Both the position numbers and the translations under genes were made by a program. The notes beneath the pieces are model-generated. The model was not told where the DNA came from and ran no database searches. It was given only the letters and a program-made list of their open reading frames with translations. This document shows, in pieces, positions 17,712 through 27,303 of a DNA stretch of 64,000 nucleotides. Positions within the stretch are counted from its first letter, which is position 1, and each line of letters begins with the position of its first letter. Source of the DNA: Rhizobiales bacterium Ga0077525 (GTDB taxonomy: Bacteria; Pseudomonadota; Alphaproteobacteria; Rhizobiales; Xanthobacteraceae); assembly GCA_001464835.1 (NCBI GenBank), contig LNDS01000037.1:1-64000 (forward strand). Reading direction: 5' to 3'.

Positions 17712-19994
17712 ATGGCGAGAAAACCGATTCCCCCCCAAACCGGCCAGACCGGCCTGATCGAAGACGTGACGCTGCAGTCGGCGCTGGAGCAGCGCTATCT
17801 GGCTTACGCGCTCTCGACCATCATGAACAGGGCGCTGCCGGACGCGCGTGACGGCCTGAAACCCGTGCACCGCCGCATTCTCTACGGCATGCGCCTGTTG
17901 CGGCTCGATCCCAATTCGGCGTTCAAGAAATCGGCCAAGGTTGTCGGCGATGTGATGGGCAACTTCCATCCGCATGGCGACCAGTCGATCTATGACGCTT
18001 TGGTGCGGCTGGCGCAGGATTTTTCGCAGCGCTATCCGCTGGTCGACGGGCAGGGCAACTTCGGCAATATCGACGGCGATAACCCGGCCGCCATGCGCTA
18101 CACCGAAGCGCGGTTGACCGAAGTCGCGCGGCTTCTGATCGACGGTATCGACGAGGATGCGGTCGATTTCCGCCCGAGCTATGACGGCACCAGCGAGGAG
18201 CCGGCGGTGCTGCCGGCGGCGTTCCCCAATCTTCTGGCCAACGGCTCGCAAGGTATCGCCGTCGGCATGGCGACCTCGATCCCGCCGCACAATGTTGCCG
18301 AACTGTGCGATGCCGCGCTGCATCTGATCGAAACGCCGAATGCGCGCTCGAAGACCTTGCTAAAATACGTCAAGGGACCGGATTTCCCCACGGGGGGCAT
18401 TTGCGTCGATCCGCCGGAAGCCATCGCCGAAGCCTACGCCACCGGGCGCGGCTCGTTCCGCGTGCGCGCGCGCTGGCACCAGGAAGAGGGCTCGCGCGGC
18501 ACCTACAACATCGTCATCACCGAAATGCCGTGGCTGGTGCAGAAGTCGCGGCTGGTCGAGCGCCTCGCCGAACTATTGAACGACAAGAAATTGCCGCTGG
18601 TCGCCGATGTGCGCGACGAGTCGGCGGAAGACGTGCGCCTGGTCATCGAGCCGCGCGCCCGCACCGTCGATGCGACGCTGCTGATGGAATCGCTGTTCAA
18701 GCTGACCGAGCTGGAAAACCGTATTCCGCTCAACATGAACGTGCTGGTCAAGGGCCGCATTCCGAAGGTGCTGGGACTGGCCGAAGTTCTGACCGAATGG
18801 CTGGAGCATCGCCGCGACGTTCTCATCCGCCGTTCTAAATTCCGCCAGGGGCAAATTGAGCATCGCCTCGAAGTGCTCGGCGGTTTCCTCGTCGCCTATT
18901 TGAACCTCGACAAGGTCATCAAGATCATCCGCACCGAGGACGAGCCCAAGCCCGTCCTGATGAAGACCTTCAAGATTTCCGATGTGCAGGCCGACGCCAT
19001 CCTCAACATGCGGCTGCGCAATTTGCGCAAGCTCGAGGAAATGGAAATCCGCGGCGAGGAAAAGGAGCTGAAGGACGAGTTGAAAGGCCTCAAGTCATTG
19101 CTCGGCTCGAAGGATCAGCAGTGGAAGGCGATTGCGCAGCAGATCAAGGACCTCAAGACCACGTTCGGCGCCAAGACCGAACTCGGCAAGCGCCGCACCA
19201 GCTTCATGCTGGCGCCGGAGCATGACGAGGCAGCCATTGAAGAGGCGTTGGTGGTGCGCGAGCCGATCACCGTCGTCGTTTCCGACAAGGGCTGGATTCG
19301 CGCGCTGCGCGGCCATGTCATCGACCTCACGGGCGTGACCTTCAAGACCGACGACCATTTGAAGTTCGCGTTCCAGACCGAGACCACGGCCAAGGTCATG
19401 ATCTTCGCCGGCAACGGCAAATTCTACACGCTCGACGCTTCGAAGCTGCCGGGCGGTCGCGGCCATGGCGAGCCGATCCGGTTGTTTTTCGACATCGAGC
19501 AGGATGCCGACATCGTCGCCGCCTTCTCCTATCAGGGCGGCCGCAAGCTTTTGGTGGCGAGCTATCAGGGCAACGGCTTCGTCGTGCCGGAAGACGAATG
19601 CCTCGGCACCACGCGCAAGGGCAAGCAGGTCTTGAACCTGAAAGCGCCCGACAAGGCCGTGGCCATGACCGTCATTGATGGCGATACGGTCGCGGTGATC
19701 GGCGAGAACCGCAAGATGGTCGTGTTCGGGCTGGATCAGGTGCCGGAGATGACGCGCGGCCGTGGCGTGCGTTTGCAGCGCTATTTGGCCAAGGGCCTGT
19801 CCGATATCACGACGTTCAGCGCGGCGAACGGGCTCTCCTGGGTCGACGGGGCAGGGCGCACGCAGACGCTGACGATGAAAGAGCTGAAGGACTGGCGTGG
19901 CAACCGCGCCGATGCCGGCCGGATCGCGCAGGGCCTGCCGAAGAACAACAAGTTCAAGGGCGCGCCGGCAGCGGCGAAGGGCGGGGGCGAGTAA
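17712..19994 (+). CDS. parC: DNA topoisomerase IV subunit A
   Basis: Catalytic breakage-rejoining subunit of the enzyme that decatenates daughter chromosomes. The 760-residue protein has the active-site Arg129-Tyr130 in [12 protein letters not shown], the winged-helix motif [14 protein letters not shown] (about 85-98), a tower/coiled-coil domain ([18 protein letters not shown]) and a degenerate beta-pinwheel C-terminus. It is ParC and not GyrA because the full GyrA box (QRRGGKG) is absent. The residue equivalent to E. coli ParC Ser80 is Gln91. The partner parE is not in the window. Confidence 0.93.
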   Translation: MARKPIPPQTGQTGLIEDVTLQSALEQRYLAYALSTIMNRALPDARDGLKPVHRRILYGMRLLRLDPNSAFKKSAKVVGDVMGNFHPHGDQSIYDALVRLAQDFSQRYPLVDGQGNFGNIDGDNPAAMRYTEARLTEVARLLIDGIDEDAVDFRPSYDGTSEEPAVLPAAFPNLLANGSQGIAVGMATSIPPHNVAELCDAALHLIETPNARSKTLLKYVKGPDFPTGGICVDPPEAIAEAYATGRGSFRVRARWHQEEGSRGTYNIVITEMPWLVQKSRLVERLAELLNDKKLPLVADVRDESAEDVRLVIEPRARTVDATLLMESLFKLTELENRIPLNMNVLVKGRIPKVLGLAEVLTEWLEHRRDVLIRRSKFRQGQIEHRLEVLGGFLVAYLNLDKVIKIIRTEDEPKPVLMKTFKISDVQADAILNMRLRNLRKLEEMEIRGEEKELKDELKGLKSLLGSKDQQWKAIAQQIKDLKTTFGAKTELGKRRTSFMLAPEHDEAAIEEALVVREPITVVVSDKGWIRALRGHVIDLTGVTFKTDDHLKFAFQTETTAKVMIFAGNGKFYTLDASKLPGGRGHGEPIRLFFDIEQDADIVAAFSYQGGRKLLVASYQGNGFVVPEDECLGTTRKGKQVLNLKAPDKAVAMTVIDGDTVAVIGENRKMVVFGLDQVPEMTRGRGVRLQRYLAKGLSDITTFSAANGLSWVDGAGRTQTLTMKELKDWRGNRADAGRIAQGLPKNNKFKGAPAAAKGGGE

Positions 19995-20000
19995 ACCGCC

Positions 20001-20100
20001 TGTCGTCCCCGCGAAGGCGGGGACCCAGTATGCCGCAGACTCTCGATAGGCTGCGGAGTACTGGATCCCCGGTCTCGCTGACGCTCGCCCGGGATGACAG
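20001..20100. repeat. Palindromic repeat between converging genes
   Basis: About 100 bases between the stops of parC and the antiporter gene. The left end TGTCGTCCCCGCGAAGGCGG and the right end CCCGGGATGACAG pair imperfectly, with further arms GGGACCCAGTA and TACTGGATCCCC inside. Such units recur widely in rhizobial genomes. It may act as a bidirectional terminator. Confidence 0.75.
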
Positions 20101-20106
20101 CCGCGG

Positions 20107-22530
20107 CTAACTCGCCACGAACAGCAACGACTGCTCGGAATCCTTCATCAGCGCGGACGCGGTGTCGCCGAAGAACAATTTCTCGCCTGGCCGCCGTCCG
20201 ACGCCCATCACGATCAGATTGTTGTTGCCGCGTTGCGCTTCCTTGATGACCGCTTCGTCGGTTGCATTGGCGGTGACCACCGAGGTCTGCACGGTCATGT
20301 TGTAGCCGTCGGCGATGGCGGTGATGTCCTTGAGGATGGCGTTTTCCTGATTGCGCACGCGGGTGCTGCGGCGTGTCTTGCCATTGCCGCGCACCGCGAC
20401 ATAGAGGACCGTCAGCGACGCCTTGTTGGCGCGGGCAATAGTGATGGCGACTTCGGCGGCGCGGCGCGACGGCTCGGTGCCGTTGATCGGCACCAGAATG
20501 TTCAGCTTGCCGCGCGGCTTTTCCGCGAGTTCGCCGCGCACGATGGAGATACCAAGCGGCCCTTTAAAGCCTTGCGCCAGCGAGGTCACGCTTTCGTGGA
20601 AATCGCCGCGAACGACCGTCTTTTCCAGACCGATCAGCATCAGGTCGTAGCCCTTGGCGGCTTCGGCGGCGATGGTTTCGGGACTCGGCGCTTCGTGCAC
20701 GATGGCGGTCACCTCGACCGGCATATCGACCTTTTCTTCGGCCTTCTGCTTGCTCTTGATCTGTTCGGCCGCGGCCTTGACCGTTTGTCCGGCGTCGGCG
20801 GCTTTCTTCTCTTGTTCTTTGATTTCCTCTTTCGCCTGGGCCTTGTCGGCCTTCTTGTCCGCGGCAATCTGTTTGTTGTCTCTGACCGGCTCGGACTTCT
20901 TGTCGTCGGCTTTCTTGTCGGCCGCCTTCACCTTGGTTTTTTCCTCGAGCAGCGTGTCGGTCGTGGTGTCGCCTTTGCCTTCCGGCATCGGTTCGATCTT
21001 CGACGCATCGGTGATGTGCAGCACGGTGGTCGGCATGCCATGCGTGCCGGCCAGCATGCCGGCGACGCGCGAGGCGAATTTGCCGTTCGCACTGTCGTCG
21101 ACCGCGATCAGCAGCCGTTCGAGATTGGCGACGAAGCCTTTTTCTTCCTGCGCCTCACGCTCCAGCCGCACTTTCTCCTCTTTGCGCAGGGGAATGCGCG
21201 CCAAAGCCCAGCGCAACGACGGCGGCATCGCCAAAGTGGTGATCACCGCCATGGCGACGATCATGGTGAAGAGGTTCTGGTTGAGCGCGCCCATTGACAG
21301 GCCGACCGTGGCGATGATCACTTCGGTCGAGCCACGCGCGTTCATGCCGCAGGCCAGTGCAAAACCCTCGCGCCGCGTCAGCCCGCCCAGTTCGGCGCCG
21401 ATGAAGGCGCCGCCGAATTTGCCGATGCTGGCGATCAGGATGAGACCGGCCGTCATCGCCGCCATGCGCGGATCGGCGAGGATGGTGAGGTCGGCCCCTA
21501 AGCCCGCTATGCCGAAGAAAATCGGCGCGAAGAACGCGGTGATGATGCCGCGCAATTGCTCGTCGATATGGCGGGTGAGAATAGGGGACTCTCCGACCAG
21601 AATGCCGGCGACGAAAGCGCCGAGCACCGAATGCACGCCGATCGCATGCGTCAGCAGCGCCATCGAGCCCATGATGACGAGAATGCAGGTGATGACCGCG
21701 AAGTCGCTGACGAAATTGTCGTTGGTCCAGCGGATGGCGAAGAACACTGCGCGCCGGCCGACCGTCAGGCTGACCACCATGAACAGGAAAGTACCGACGA
21801 CGCTTTGCGCCAGCGACCACGGATCGACCGAGCCGTGGAGCGCCAGCGAGAAGATGATCGAGACGATGATCCAGCCGACGCTGTCGTCGATGATCGCGGA
21901 CGCCAGAATGACCTGCCCGACGGTGCGGCGCATGAAGTTCATCTCGCGCACCACCATCGCCACGATCTTGACCGAGGCGATCGATAATGCCGTGCCGAGG
22001 AACAGCGACGTGATCAGCCGCTTTTCCGGATCGGGCAGCATCGAGTCCGGCAGCATTTCGCCGAGCGCGACGCCGCAGGCGAACGGCACGATAATGCCGA
22101 ACAGGGACGCATAGACCGAGGCTTTGCCGGTCTGCCGCACCAGTTTGAGATCGGTCTCCATGCCGGTGAGGAGCAGAAGCAGCAGAATGCCGACCTGCGA
22201 GACCGCATCGATCATCGCTTTCTGTTCGGGATTTTGCGGGAAGAGGGCGTGTTGCAGGTCGGGCAGCAGCAGGCCGAACACGGATGGGCCAAGCAATAGT
22301 CCGGCGATCAGCTGGCCCATGACGGCCGGTTGCCGCATGCGGATCATGGCCTCGCCGAGCAGTCGGCCGACCAGCATCAGGACCAGAAGCTGGGCGAAAA
22401 AGATGACTTCGGACGGGCCTTTAAGAGCCTCGCCGGCGGCCATCGCGGGGTCGGGGAGCAGGGCATAGGTCCCGGCAAGGGCAAGCAGCGCCCAGATCCA
22501 TGGAAGCATTCCGGAACGATTGGGCTGCAT
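20107..22530 (-). CDS. CPA2-type cation/proton antiporter with universal-stress domains
   Basis: An 807-residue inner-membrane protein. Residues about 40-440 carry the Kef/NhaA-like Na+/H+ exchanger domain with around 12 membrane segments. The cytoplasmic part has two universal-stress (UspA-like) domains. The first begins at 470 (ERLLIAVDDS) and is interrupted at about 511-603 by a Lys/Ala/Glu/Asp-rich linker before resuming; the second runs 675-807 with the nucleotide-loop pattern GVGRRPGEKLFFGDT. ATG 22530 was chosen for the upstream GGGGAAA; a longer frame to 22611 lacks support. The ion (K+ or Na+) is not determined. Confidence 0.85.
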   Translation of the reverse strand: MQPNRSGMLPWIWALLALAGTYALLPDPAMAAGEALKGPSEVIFFAQLLVLMLVGRLLGEAMIRMRQPAVMGQLIAGLLLGPSVFGLLLPDLQHALFPQNPEQKAMIDAVSQVGILLLLLLTGMETDLKLVRQTGKASVYASLFGIIVPFACGVALGEMLPDSMLPDPEKRLITSLFLGTALSIASVKIVAMVVREMNFMRRTVGQVILASAIIDDSVGWIIVSIIFSLALHGSVDPWSLAQSVVGTFLFMVVSLTVGRRAVFFAIRWTNDNFVSDFAVITCILVIMGSMALLTHAIGVHSVLGAFVAGILVGESPILTRHIDEQLRGIITAFFAPIFFGIAGLGADLTILADPRMAAMTAGLILIASIGKFGGAFIGAELGGLTRREGFALACGMNARGSTEVIIATVGLSMGALNQNLFTMIVAMAVITTLAMPPSLRWALARIPLRKEEKVRLEREAQEEKGFVANLERLLIAVDDSANGKFASRVAGMLAGTHGMPTTVLHITDASKIEPMPEGKGDTTTDTLLEEKTKVKAADKKADDKKSEPVRDNKQIAADKKADKAQAKEEIKEQEKKAADAGQTVKAAAEQIKSKQKAEEKVDMPVEVTAIVHEAPSPETIAAEAAKGYDLMLIGLEKTVVRGDFHESVTSLAQGFKGPLGISIVRGELAEKPRGKLNILVPINGTEPSRRAAEVAITIARANKASLTVLYVAVRGNGKTRRSTRVRNQENAILKDITAIADGYNMTVQTSVVTANATDEAVIKEAQRGNNNLIVMGVGRRPGEKLFFGDTASALMKDSEQSLLFVAS

Positions 22531-22646
22531 TGCGCGCTTTCCCCTCAATTGAGTCGATGTCGGGACAAAGCGGCGATAACGGCCGGGTCCCCCGGCCCAA
22601 GCGAGCTTCAACCGACTGAAAGCCGAAAAGTTCCATGAAAATGCAA

Positions 22647-22663
22647 TTGCGAATTAGTCGCAA
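22647..22663 (+). promoter_or_regulatory. Putative Mur/Fur-family operator upstream of sitABCD
   Basis: A perfect palindrome TTGCGA-N5-TCGCAA lies 76 bases before the sitA start, in an AT-rich stretch. It resembles boxes bound by the alphaproteobacterial manganese regulator Mur (a Fur homologue), which represses sit genes in rhizobia. Binding is inferred from similarity and position only. Confidence 0.55.
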
Positions 22664-22739
22664 CTAAGATACTGAGGACTGAATTACCGGCGGCCTATGC
22701 CGCCGGTGCCCTGATAAACGTCGCTCGAGGGAGACGGTC

Positions 22740-23654
22740 TTGATTATGAAACCTGGATTTCGGCGCCTCGCTATCGGCGTAGTCCTGGCCACGCTGACGG
22801 CCGTGGCCTGGCCCGGGGTGGCGTCGGCGCAGGCTAAGAAGTTCAAGGTTGTCACGACCTTCACGGTGATCCAGGACATCGCGCAGAATGTTGCCGGCGA
22901 CGCCGCCACCGTCGAGTCCATCACCAAGCCGGGCGCCGAAATTCACGACTATCAGCCGACGCCGCTCGACATCGTCCGCGCGCAGGAAGCCGGCCTCGTG
23001 CTGTGGAACGGCTTCAACCTCGAGCGCTGGTTCGAGAAGTTTTTCCAGAACGTCAAGGAGGTGCCGAGTGTGGTTGTCACCGACGGTGTCACGCCGATGG
23101 GCATCGCCGAGGGCCCCTACAGCGGCAAGCCCAATCCGCACGCCTGGATGTCGCCGTCGAATGCGCTGATCTATGTCGAGAACATCCGCAAGGCTTTTGT
23201 CCAATACGATGCCGCCAATGCCGACACCTATAACCGCAACGCCGCGGCTTACGCGGCCAAGATTAAGGCGCTCGACGAGCCGCTGCGCAAGCGACTGTCG
23301 GCCATTCCCGAAGCGCAGCGCATTCTGGTGTCGAGCGAAGGTGCGTTCAGCTATCTGACGCGCGATTACCAGATGCGCGAAGCCTATCTCTGGCCGATCA
23401 ATGCCGACGAGCAGGGCACGCCGCAGCAGGTCCGCAAGGTCATCGATCTGGTGCGCAAGAACAAGGTGCCCGTGGTGTTCAGTGAAAGCACGATCTCCGA
23501 TCGCGCCGCCAAGCAGGTCGCGCGCGAGAGCGGCGCGCGCTATGGCGGCGTTCTCTATGTTGATTCACTTAGCGCCGCCGGCGGACCGGTGCCGACTTTC
23601 CTCGATCTGTTGAAGGTGACGGTGGAAACCATCGCCAAGGGATTCGGCAAGTGA
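22740..23654 (+). CDS. sitA: Manganese/iron ABC transporter, periplasmic binding protein
   Basis: Captures Mn2+ (or Fe2+) in the periplasm for the SitBCD importer. The 304-residue precursor has a signal peptide ending GVASAQA (about 1-32). Metal ligands fit His69 (EIHDYQPTP), His134 (NPHAWMSP), Glu200 (SSEGAFSY) and Asp275 (YVDSLS). Glu at the third site, where zinc-binding ZnuA proteins have His, favours Mn/Fe. The start may be TTG 22740, seven bases after GAGGGAG, or ATG 22746. The stop overlaps the next gene (GTGA). Confidence 0.9.
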   Translation: MIMKPGFRRLAIGVVLATLTAVAWPGVASAQAKKFKVVTTFTVIQDIAQNVAGDAATVESITKPGAEIHDYQPTPLDIVRAQEAGLVLWNGFNLERWFEKFFQNVKEVPSVVVTDGVTPMGIAEGPYSGKPNPHAWMSPSNALIYVENIRKAFVQYDAANADTYNRNAAAYAAKIKALDEPLRKRLSAIPEAQRILVSSEGAFSYLTRDYQMREAYLWPINADEQGTPQQVRKVIDLVRKNKVPVVFSESTISDRAAKQVARESGARYGGVLYVDSLSAAGGPVPTFLDLLKVTVETIAKGFGK

Positions 23655-24553
23655 ACGCACCCGTTCCTGAGATCGCTGCCGCTGCCGACGCCAAACTTGG
23701 CGCCAGCATTTCGGTGCGCCGCCTCAATGTGACCTATCCGAACGGCTTCACCGCCGTCACCGACGCTTCGTTCGAACTCGACCCCGGCACCATCTGCGCG
23801 CTGGTCGGCGTCAATGGCAGCGGCAAGTCGACCATCTTCAAGGCGATCATGGGTTTCGTGCGGCCGACTGCCGGCGAGGTGCGGCTGTGCGGACTGACCG
23901 TTGGCGAAGCGCTCAAGCGCAACATTGTCGCCTATGTGCCGCAAAGCGAGGATGTCGACTGGAATTTCCCGGTGCTGGTCGAGACCGTGGTGATGATGGG
24001 CCGCTATGGCCACATGAATTTCCTGCGCATGGCCTCGCGCGCCGACCGCTACAAGGTCGACGAGGCGCTGGAGCGCGTCGGCATGAGCGAGTACCGCAAG
24101 CGGCAGATCGGCGAACTGAGCGGCGGCCAGAAGAAGCGGGTGTTCCTGGCCCGCGCGCTGGCGCAGGAGGGGCGCATCATCTTGCTGGACGAACCCTTCA
24201 CCGGCGTCGATGTGAAGACCGAGGCGGCCATTGTCGGCCTGCTGCGCGAGCTGCGTGCCTCCGGCCATCTGATGCTGGTATCGACGCACAATCTCGGCAG
24301 CGTGCCGGATTTCTGCGACCATGTCGTGCTGCTCAACCGCACGGTGCTGGCGGCGGGCCCCACGGCCGAGGTGTTTACCCAGAAGAATCTCGAACTGGCC
24401 TTCGGCGGCGTGCTGCGCAACTTCCAGCTCGGCGGTGCCGCGCTGCATGACGATGCGGACGCGCGCAGCGTCACGGTGCTGACCGACGACGAGCGGCCGC
24501 TTGTTCTGTACGGCGACAAGCACAGCCGCCGCCAGGAACCGGATGGAGAGTAG
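23651..24553 (+). CDS. sitB: Manganese/iron ABC transporter, ATP-binding protein
   Basis: ATPase that powers the SitCD permease. The 300-residue protein has Walker [10 protein letters not shown] (about 54-62), a Q-loop PQSEDVDW, the ABC signature LSGGQKKR, Walker [10 protein letters not shown] and the switch His in STHNLGS. The tail after 245 is longer than in most family members. It starts at a GTG overlapping the sitA stop by four bases and is followed by sitC after one base. Confidence 0.92.
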   Translation: MNAPVPEIAAAADAKLGASISVRRLNVTYPNGFTAVTDASFELDPGTICALVGVNGSGKSTIFKAIMGFVRPTAGEVRLCGLTVGEALKRNIVAYVPQSEDVDWNFPVLVETVVMMGRYGHMNFLRMASRADRYKVDEALERVGMSEYRKRQIGELSGGQKKRVFLARALAQEGRIILLDEPFTGVDVKTEAAIVGLLRELRASGHLMLVSTHNLGSVPDFCDHVVLLNRTVLAAGPTAEVFTQKNLELAFGGVLRNFQLGGAALHDDADARSVTVLTDDERPLVLYGDKHSRRQEPDGE

Positions 24554-24554
24554 C

Positions 24555-25424
24555 ATGAGCGCGCTGCTCGCCGAATTGCTGATCCCGTTCGATTACGGCT
24601 ACATGCTGAAAGCCATGTGGGTCAGCGCGCTGGTCGGCGGCGTCTGCGCTTTTCTCTCGGCCTATCTGATGCTCAAGGGCTGGTCGCTGATGGGCGACGC
24701 GCTCGCGCATTCGATCGTTCCCGGCGTCGCTGCGGCCGCCATCCTCGGCGCGCCTTTCGCTGTCGGCGCTTTCTTTGCCGGTATCCTTGCTTCGGTGGCG
24801 ATGAATTTCGTCAAGCAGAAGTCGCGGCTGCGCGAGGACGCGGTCATCGGACTTGTGTTCACCGCGCTGTTTGCGCTCGGCCTGCTTATGGCGTCGATCT
24901 GGCCGACCTCGGTCAGCATACAGACCATCGTGCTCGGTAATATTCTCGCCATCGCCGATGAGGATGTGGTGCAGGTGGCGATCATCGCCGGCGTGTCGCT
25001 CGCCGTTATGCTGCTGGTCTGGAAGGACATGATGGTGACCTTCTTCGACGAAAACCATGCCCGCAGCATCGGCATCAATACGACGTTTCTCAAGGGCCTC
25101 TTCTTCACGCTTTTGAGCGCCTGCACGGTGGCGGCGCTGCAAACCGTCGGCGCCTGTCTGGTCATTGCGATGGTGGTAACGCCGGGCGCCACAGCCTATC
25201 TTTTGACCGACCGGTTCGGCCGCCTGATCGTCATCAGCGTCGCGCTCGGCGTCACTACAAGTTTTGTCGGCGCTTATATCAGCTATTTCCTCGATGGCGC
25301 GACCGGCGGAGTCATCGTCTGCTTGCAGACGCTGCTGTTCCTGGCGGCGTTCTTCTTTGCGCCCAAGCATGGCGTGCTGGCGTCGCGGCGGCGGCGACAG
25401 GCCGCGATCGAGGCGGCGGCATGA
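24555..25424 (+). CDS. sitC: Manganese/iron ABC transporter, permease
   Basis: A 289-residue ABC-3 family inner-membrane permease. It has about eight hydrophobic segments and the conserved pattern LKGWSLMGDALAHSIVPGVA, plus VVTPGATAYLLTDRF near 195. ATG 24555 has a GGAGAG site; the frame is open 54 bases further upstream but that part overlaps sitB and has no family features. The paralogous sitD follows with an ATGA overlap. The C-terminus is basic (ASRRRRQ). Confidence 0.9.
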   Translation: MSALLAELLIPFDYGYMLKAMWVSALVGGVCAFLSAYLMLKGWSLMGDALAHSIVPGVAAAAILGAPFAVGAFFAGILASVAMNFVKQKSRLREDAVIGLVFTALFALGLLMASIWPTSVSIQTIVLGNILAIADEDVVQVAIIAGVSLAVMLLVWKDMMVTFFDENHARSIGINTTFLKGLFFTLLSACTVAALQTVGACLVIAMVVTPGATAYLLTDRFGRLIVISVALGVTTSFVGAYISYFLDGATGGVIVCLQTLLFLAAFFFAPKHGVLASRRRRQAAIEAAA

Positions 25425-26272
25425 ATATCCTGTTCGACTGGTTCGTCGTGCCGCTCAGCTACCCGTTCATGCAGCGGGCGCTGATCGTGTCCGTGCTGGT
25501 GGCGGCGGTCTGCGCCGTTCTGTCTTGCTATTTAGTGCTGAAAGGCTGGTCGCTGATGGGCGACGCCATTTCGCACGCGGTGCTGCCCGGCATCGTGCTG
25601 GCTTATGTCGCGGGCATTCCGCTGGCGATCGGCGCTTTCGCCGCCGGGCTGTCCTGCGCGCTGTTCACCGGATACCTCAAGGAGCACAGCCGGGTGAAGG
25701 AGGACACGGTGATGGGCATCGTGTTCTCCGGCATGTTCGGACTGGGACTGGTGATCTTCAGCAAGATCGAGACCGACCAGCATTTGATGCACATCCTGTT
25801 CGGCAATGTGCTGGGCGTGACGGTGCGGGACCTCATCGAGACCGGCATTGTCGCCGGCGGCACTTTGCTGATCGTGCTGATCAAGCGGCGCGACTTGCTG
25901 CTTTATTGTTTCGACCCCAACCATGCCCGCACCATCGGCCTGCCGGTGCGGGTGCTGCATTATGGGCTTTTGGTGCTGCTGTCGCTGACCATCGTCGCGT
26001 CGCTCAAGGCGGTCGGCATCATCCTGGTGATCGCCATGCTGATCGCGCCGGGGGCGACCGCCTATCTTCTGACCGACAGTTTCGAGCGCATGCTGGTCAT
26101 CGCCACCGTGGTGGCGACGGTGTCGGCCGCCATCGGCACGCTGGCGAGCTTCCATCTCGATGGCGCCACCGGCGCCTGCATCGTGCTGACGCAGTCGATG
26201 TTTTTCGTGGCGGCGTTTCTGTTTGCGCCCAAGCATGGCATCTGGCGGCGCGCGCGCACGACCGCCGCCTGA
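25421..26272 (+). CDS. sitD: Manganese/iron ABC transporter, second permease
   Basis: A 283-residue ABC-3 permease, paralogous to the gene before it (shared LKGWSLMGDAISHAVLPGI and IAPGATAYLLTDSF patterns). Two different permease genes in tandem are characteristic of the Sit/Yfe transporters, in contrast to ZnuB systems with a single permease. The start overlaps sitC by four bases. It is the last gene of the operon. The sequence beyond it becomes clearly AT-richer. Confidence 0.9.
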   Translation: MNILFDWFVVPLSYPFMQRALIVSVLVAAVCAVLSCYLVLKGWSLMGDAISHAVLPGIVLAYVAGIPLAIGAFAAGLSCALFTGYLKEHSRVKEDTVMGIVFSGMFGLGLVIFSKIETDQHLMHILFGNVLGVTVRDLIETGIVAGGTLLIVLIKRRDLLLYCFDPNHARTIGLPVRVLHYGLLVLLSLTIVASLKAVGIILVIAMLIAPGATAYLLTDSFERMLVIATVVATVSAAIGTLASFHLDGATGACIVLTQSMFFVAAFLFAPKHGIWRRARTTAA

Positions 26273-26436
26273 GCGGTTAGGCATCGACTTTGCGATTTTA
26301 TATGGCGAGCACGGCACAGCGCTGCTGATGATCCTCAGGCAGGCATCATAGTGGCGCTGAACGTTAAGCTGTTGTTCGAGACGTTCTTCGGCGGGTTAGA
26401 ACTGGCCCATCGGCCCAGATAGATAGTTGGGATCGA

Positions 26437-27273
26437 TTAACTTGGCATTTGCGCGGGGGAAGGCTCTACCTTGGCTTTTTCTACCTCGGCCATAATTTGT
26501 CGGGCTTTGGCTAGTGTTTCTTGGTCGGCATTCTTGCCATCAAGTATTTTTTTCAGCTCGGAGAGTAATGAATTTTCGACTTCATCGAGAAGGTAGTAAT
26601 AAACCTCAGGCTCATTTTCATCGATAAAGGTGCTGTGGTGTGGCAAGGCCGCCTTTAGAATCTTGGCAGTAGCTTCATTCGTTAACATGCGCTCAGGATC
26701 TTCAATCCCAGTTTTTAAGATCTGTAGTCGCATGTAGCTTCCGAGCAGAATAGTCGTGTACGCAGAGAAATAAGCCCAAGCAATTTCCGGCAAAAAAGGT
26801 CGTTCGTCTCGAGCTACATTCTTGAACTGGGCTGCTTGAGGTGCCGCGGTGTCGATAATCCCAAGAAATTGTTGAATTTTTGGATCGGTTGTCCTTTTCG
26901 CGAGGGCTTTGAAGTTCAGGGCGGACATCATGTTCGCTACCGCCTTGAGTTGGGCCATGTCGTTCACAGCCGTCCAGACTCGTTCCACCGCTTCAAATCG
27001 CCTCTTGTCCAATAGAGTCTGACGATTTGCGCTGCCACTTAAGACAGCGTTTCGCAATGCTGAGATTTCTGCTTCCTTGTCTCGAAGGTCGCTTTTTAAT
27101 CTTTCCTCACTCTGTCGAATCTCAGCGCGGATACCTTCAATTTTCAGATCAAATCGGTATTGCACGCTCCTTGAAATCCATGCGAGTAAATAATTTCGCG
27201 TTAGAAAAATAGCCGACGGAATCCCAACTGATAGGCACAGAGAAAATATTGCCAGCGTAAATTCGTCACTCAC
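26437..27273 (-). CDS. Unrecognised membrane-anchored coiled-coil protein
   Basis: A 278-residue protein that I cannot assign. Residues about 6-30 form a single membrane segment (LAIFSLCLSVGIPSAIFLT). Residues about 40-75 are a charged helix with coiled-coil character (EGIRAEIRQSEERLKSDLRD). The rest is mostly helical and ends in a Pro/Ala-rich tail. The base composition is unlike the neighbours: 26521-26580 has 24 G+C of 60 counted by hand, against 43 of 60 at 26221-26280. Codon use is also more A/T-ending. This suggests recent acquisition, though no mobility gene or flanking repeat is visible. Confidence 0.75.
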   Translation of the reverse strand: MSDEFTLAIFSLCLSVGIPSAIFLTRNYLLAWISRSVQYRFDLKIEGIRAEIRQSEERLKSDLRDKEAEISALRNAVLSGSANRQTLLDKRRFEAVERVWTAVNDMAQLKAVANMMSALNFKALAKRTTDPKIQQFLGIIDTAAPQAAQFKNVARDERPFLPEIAWAYFSAYTTILLGSYMRLQILKTGIEDPERMLTNEATAKILKAALPHHSTFIDENEPEVYYYLLDEVENSLLSELKKILDGKNADQETLAKARQIMAEVEKAKVEPSPAQMPS

Positions 27274-27303
27274 GAACTATGCTTTCTAATGATTGTTGTG
27301 CGC

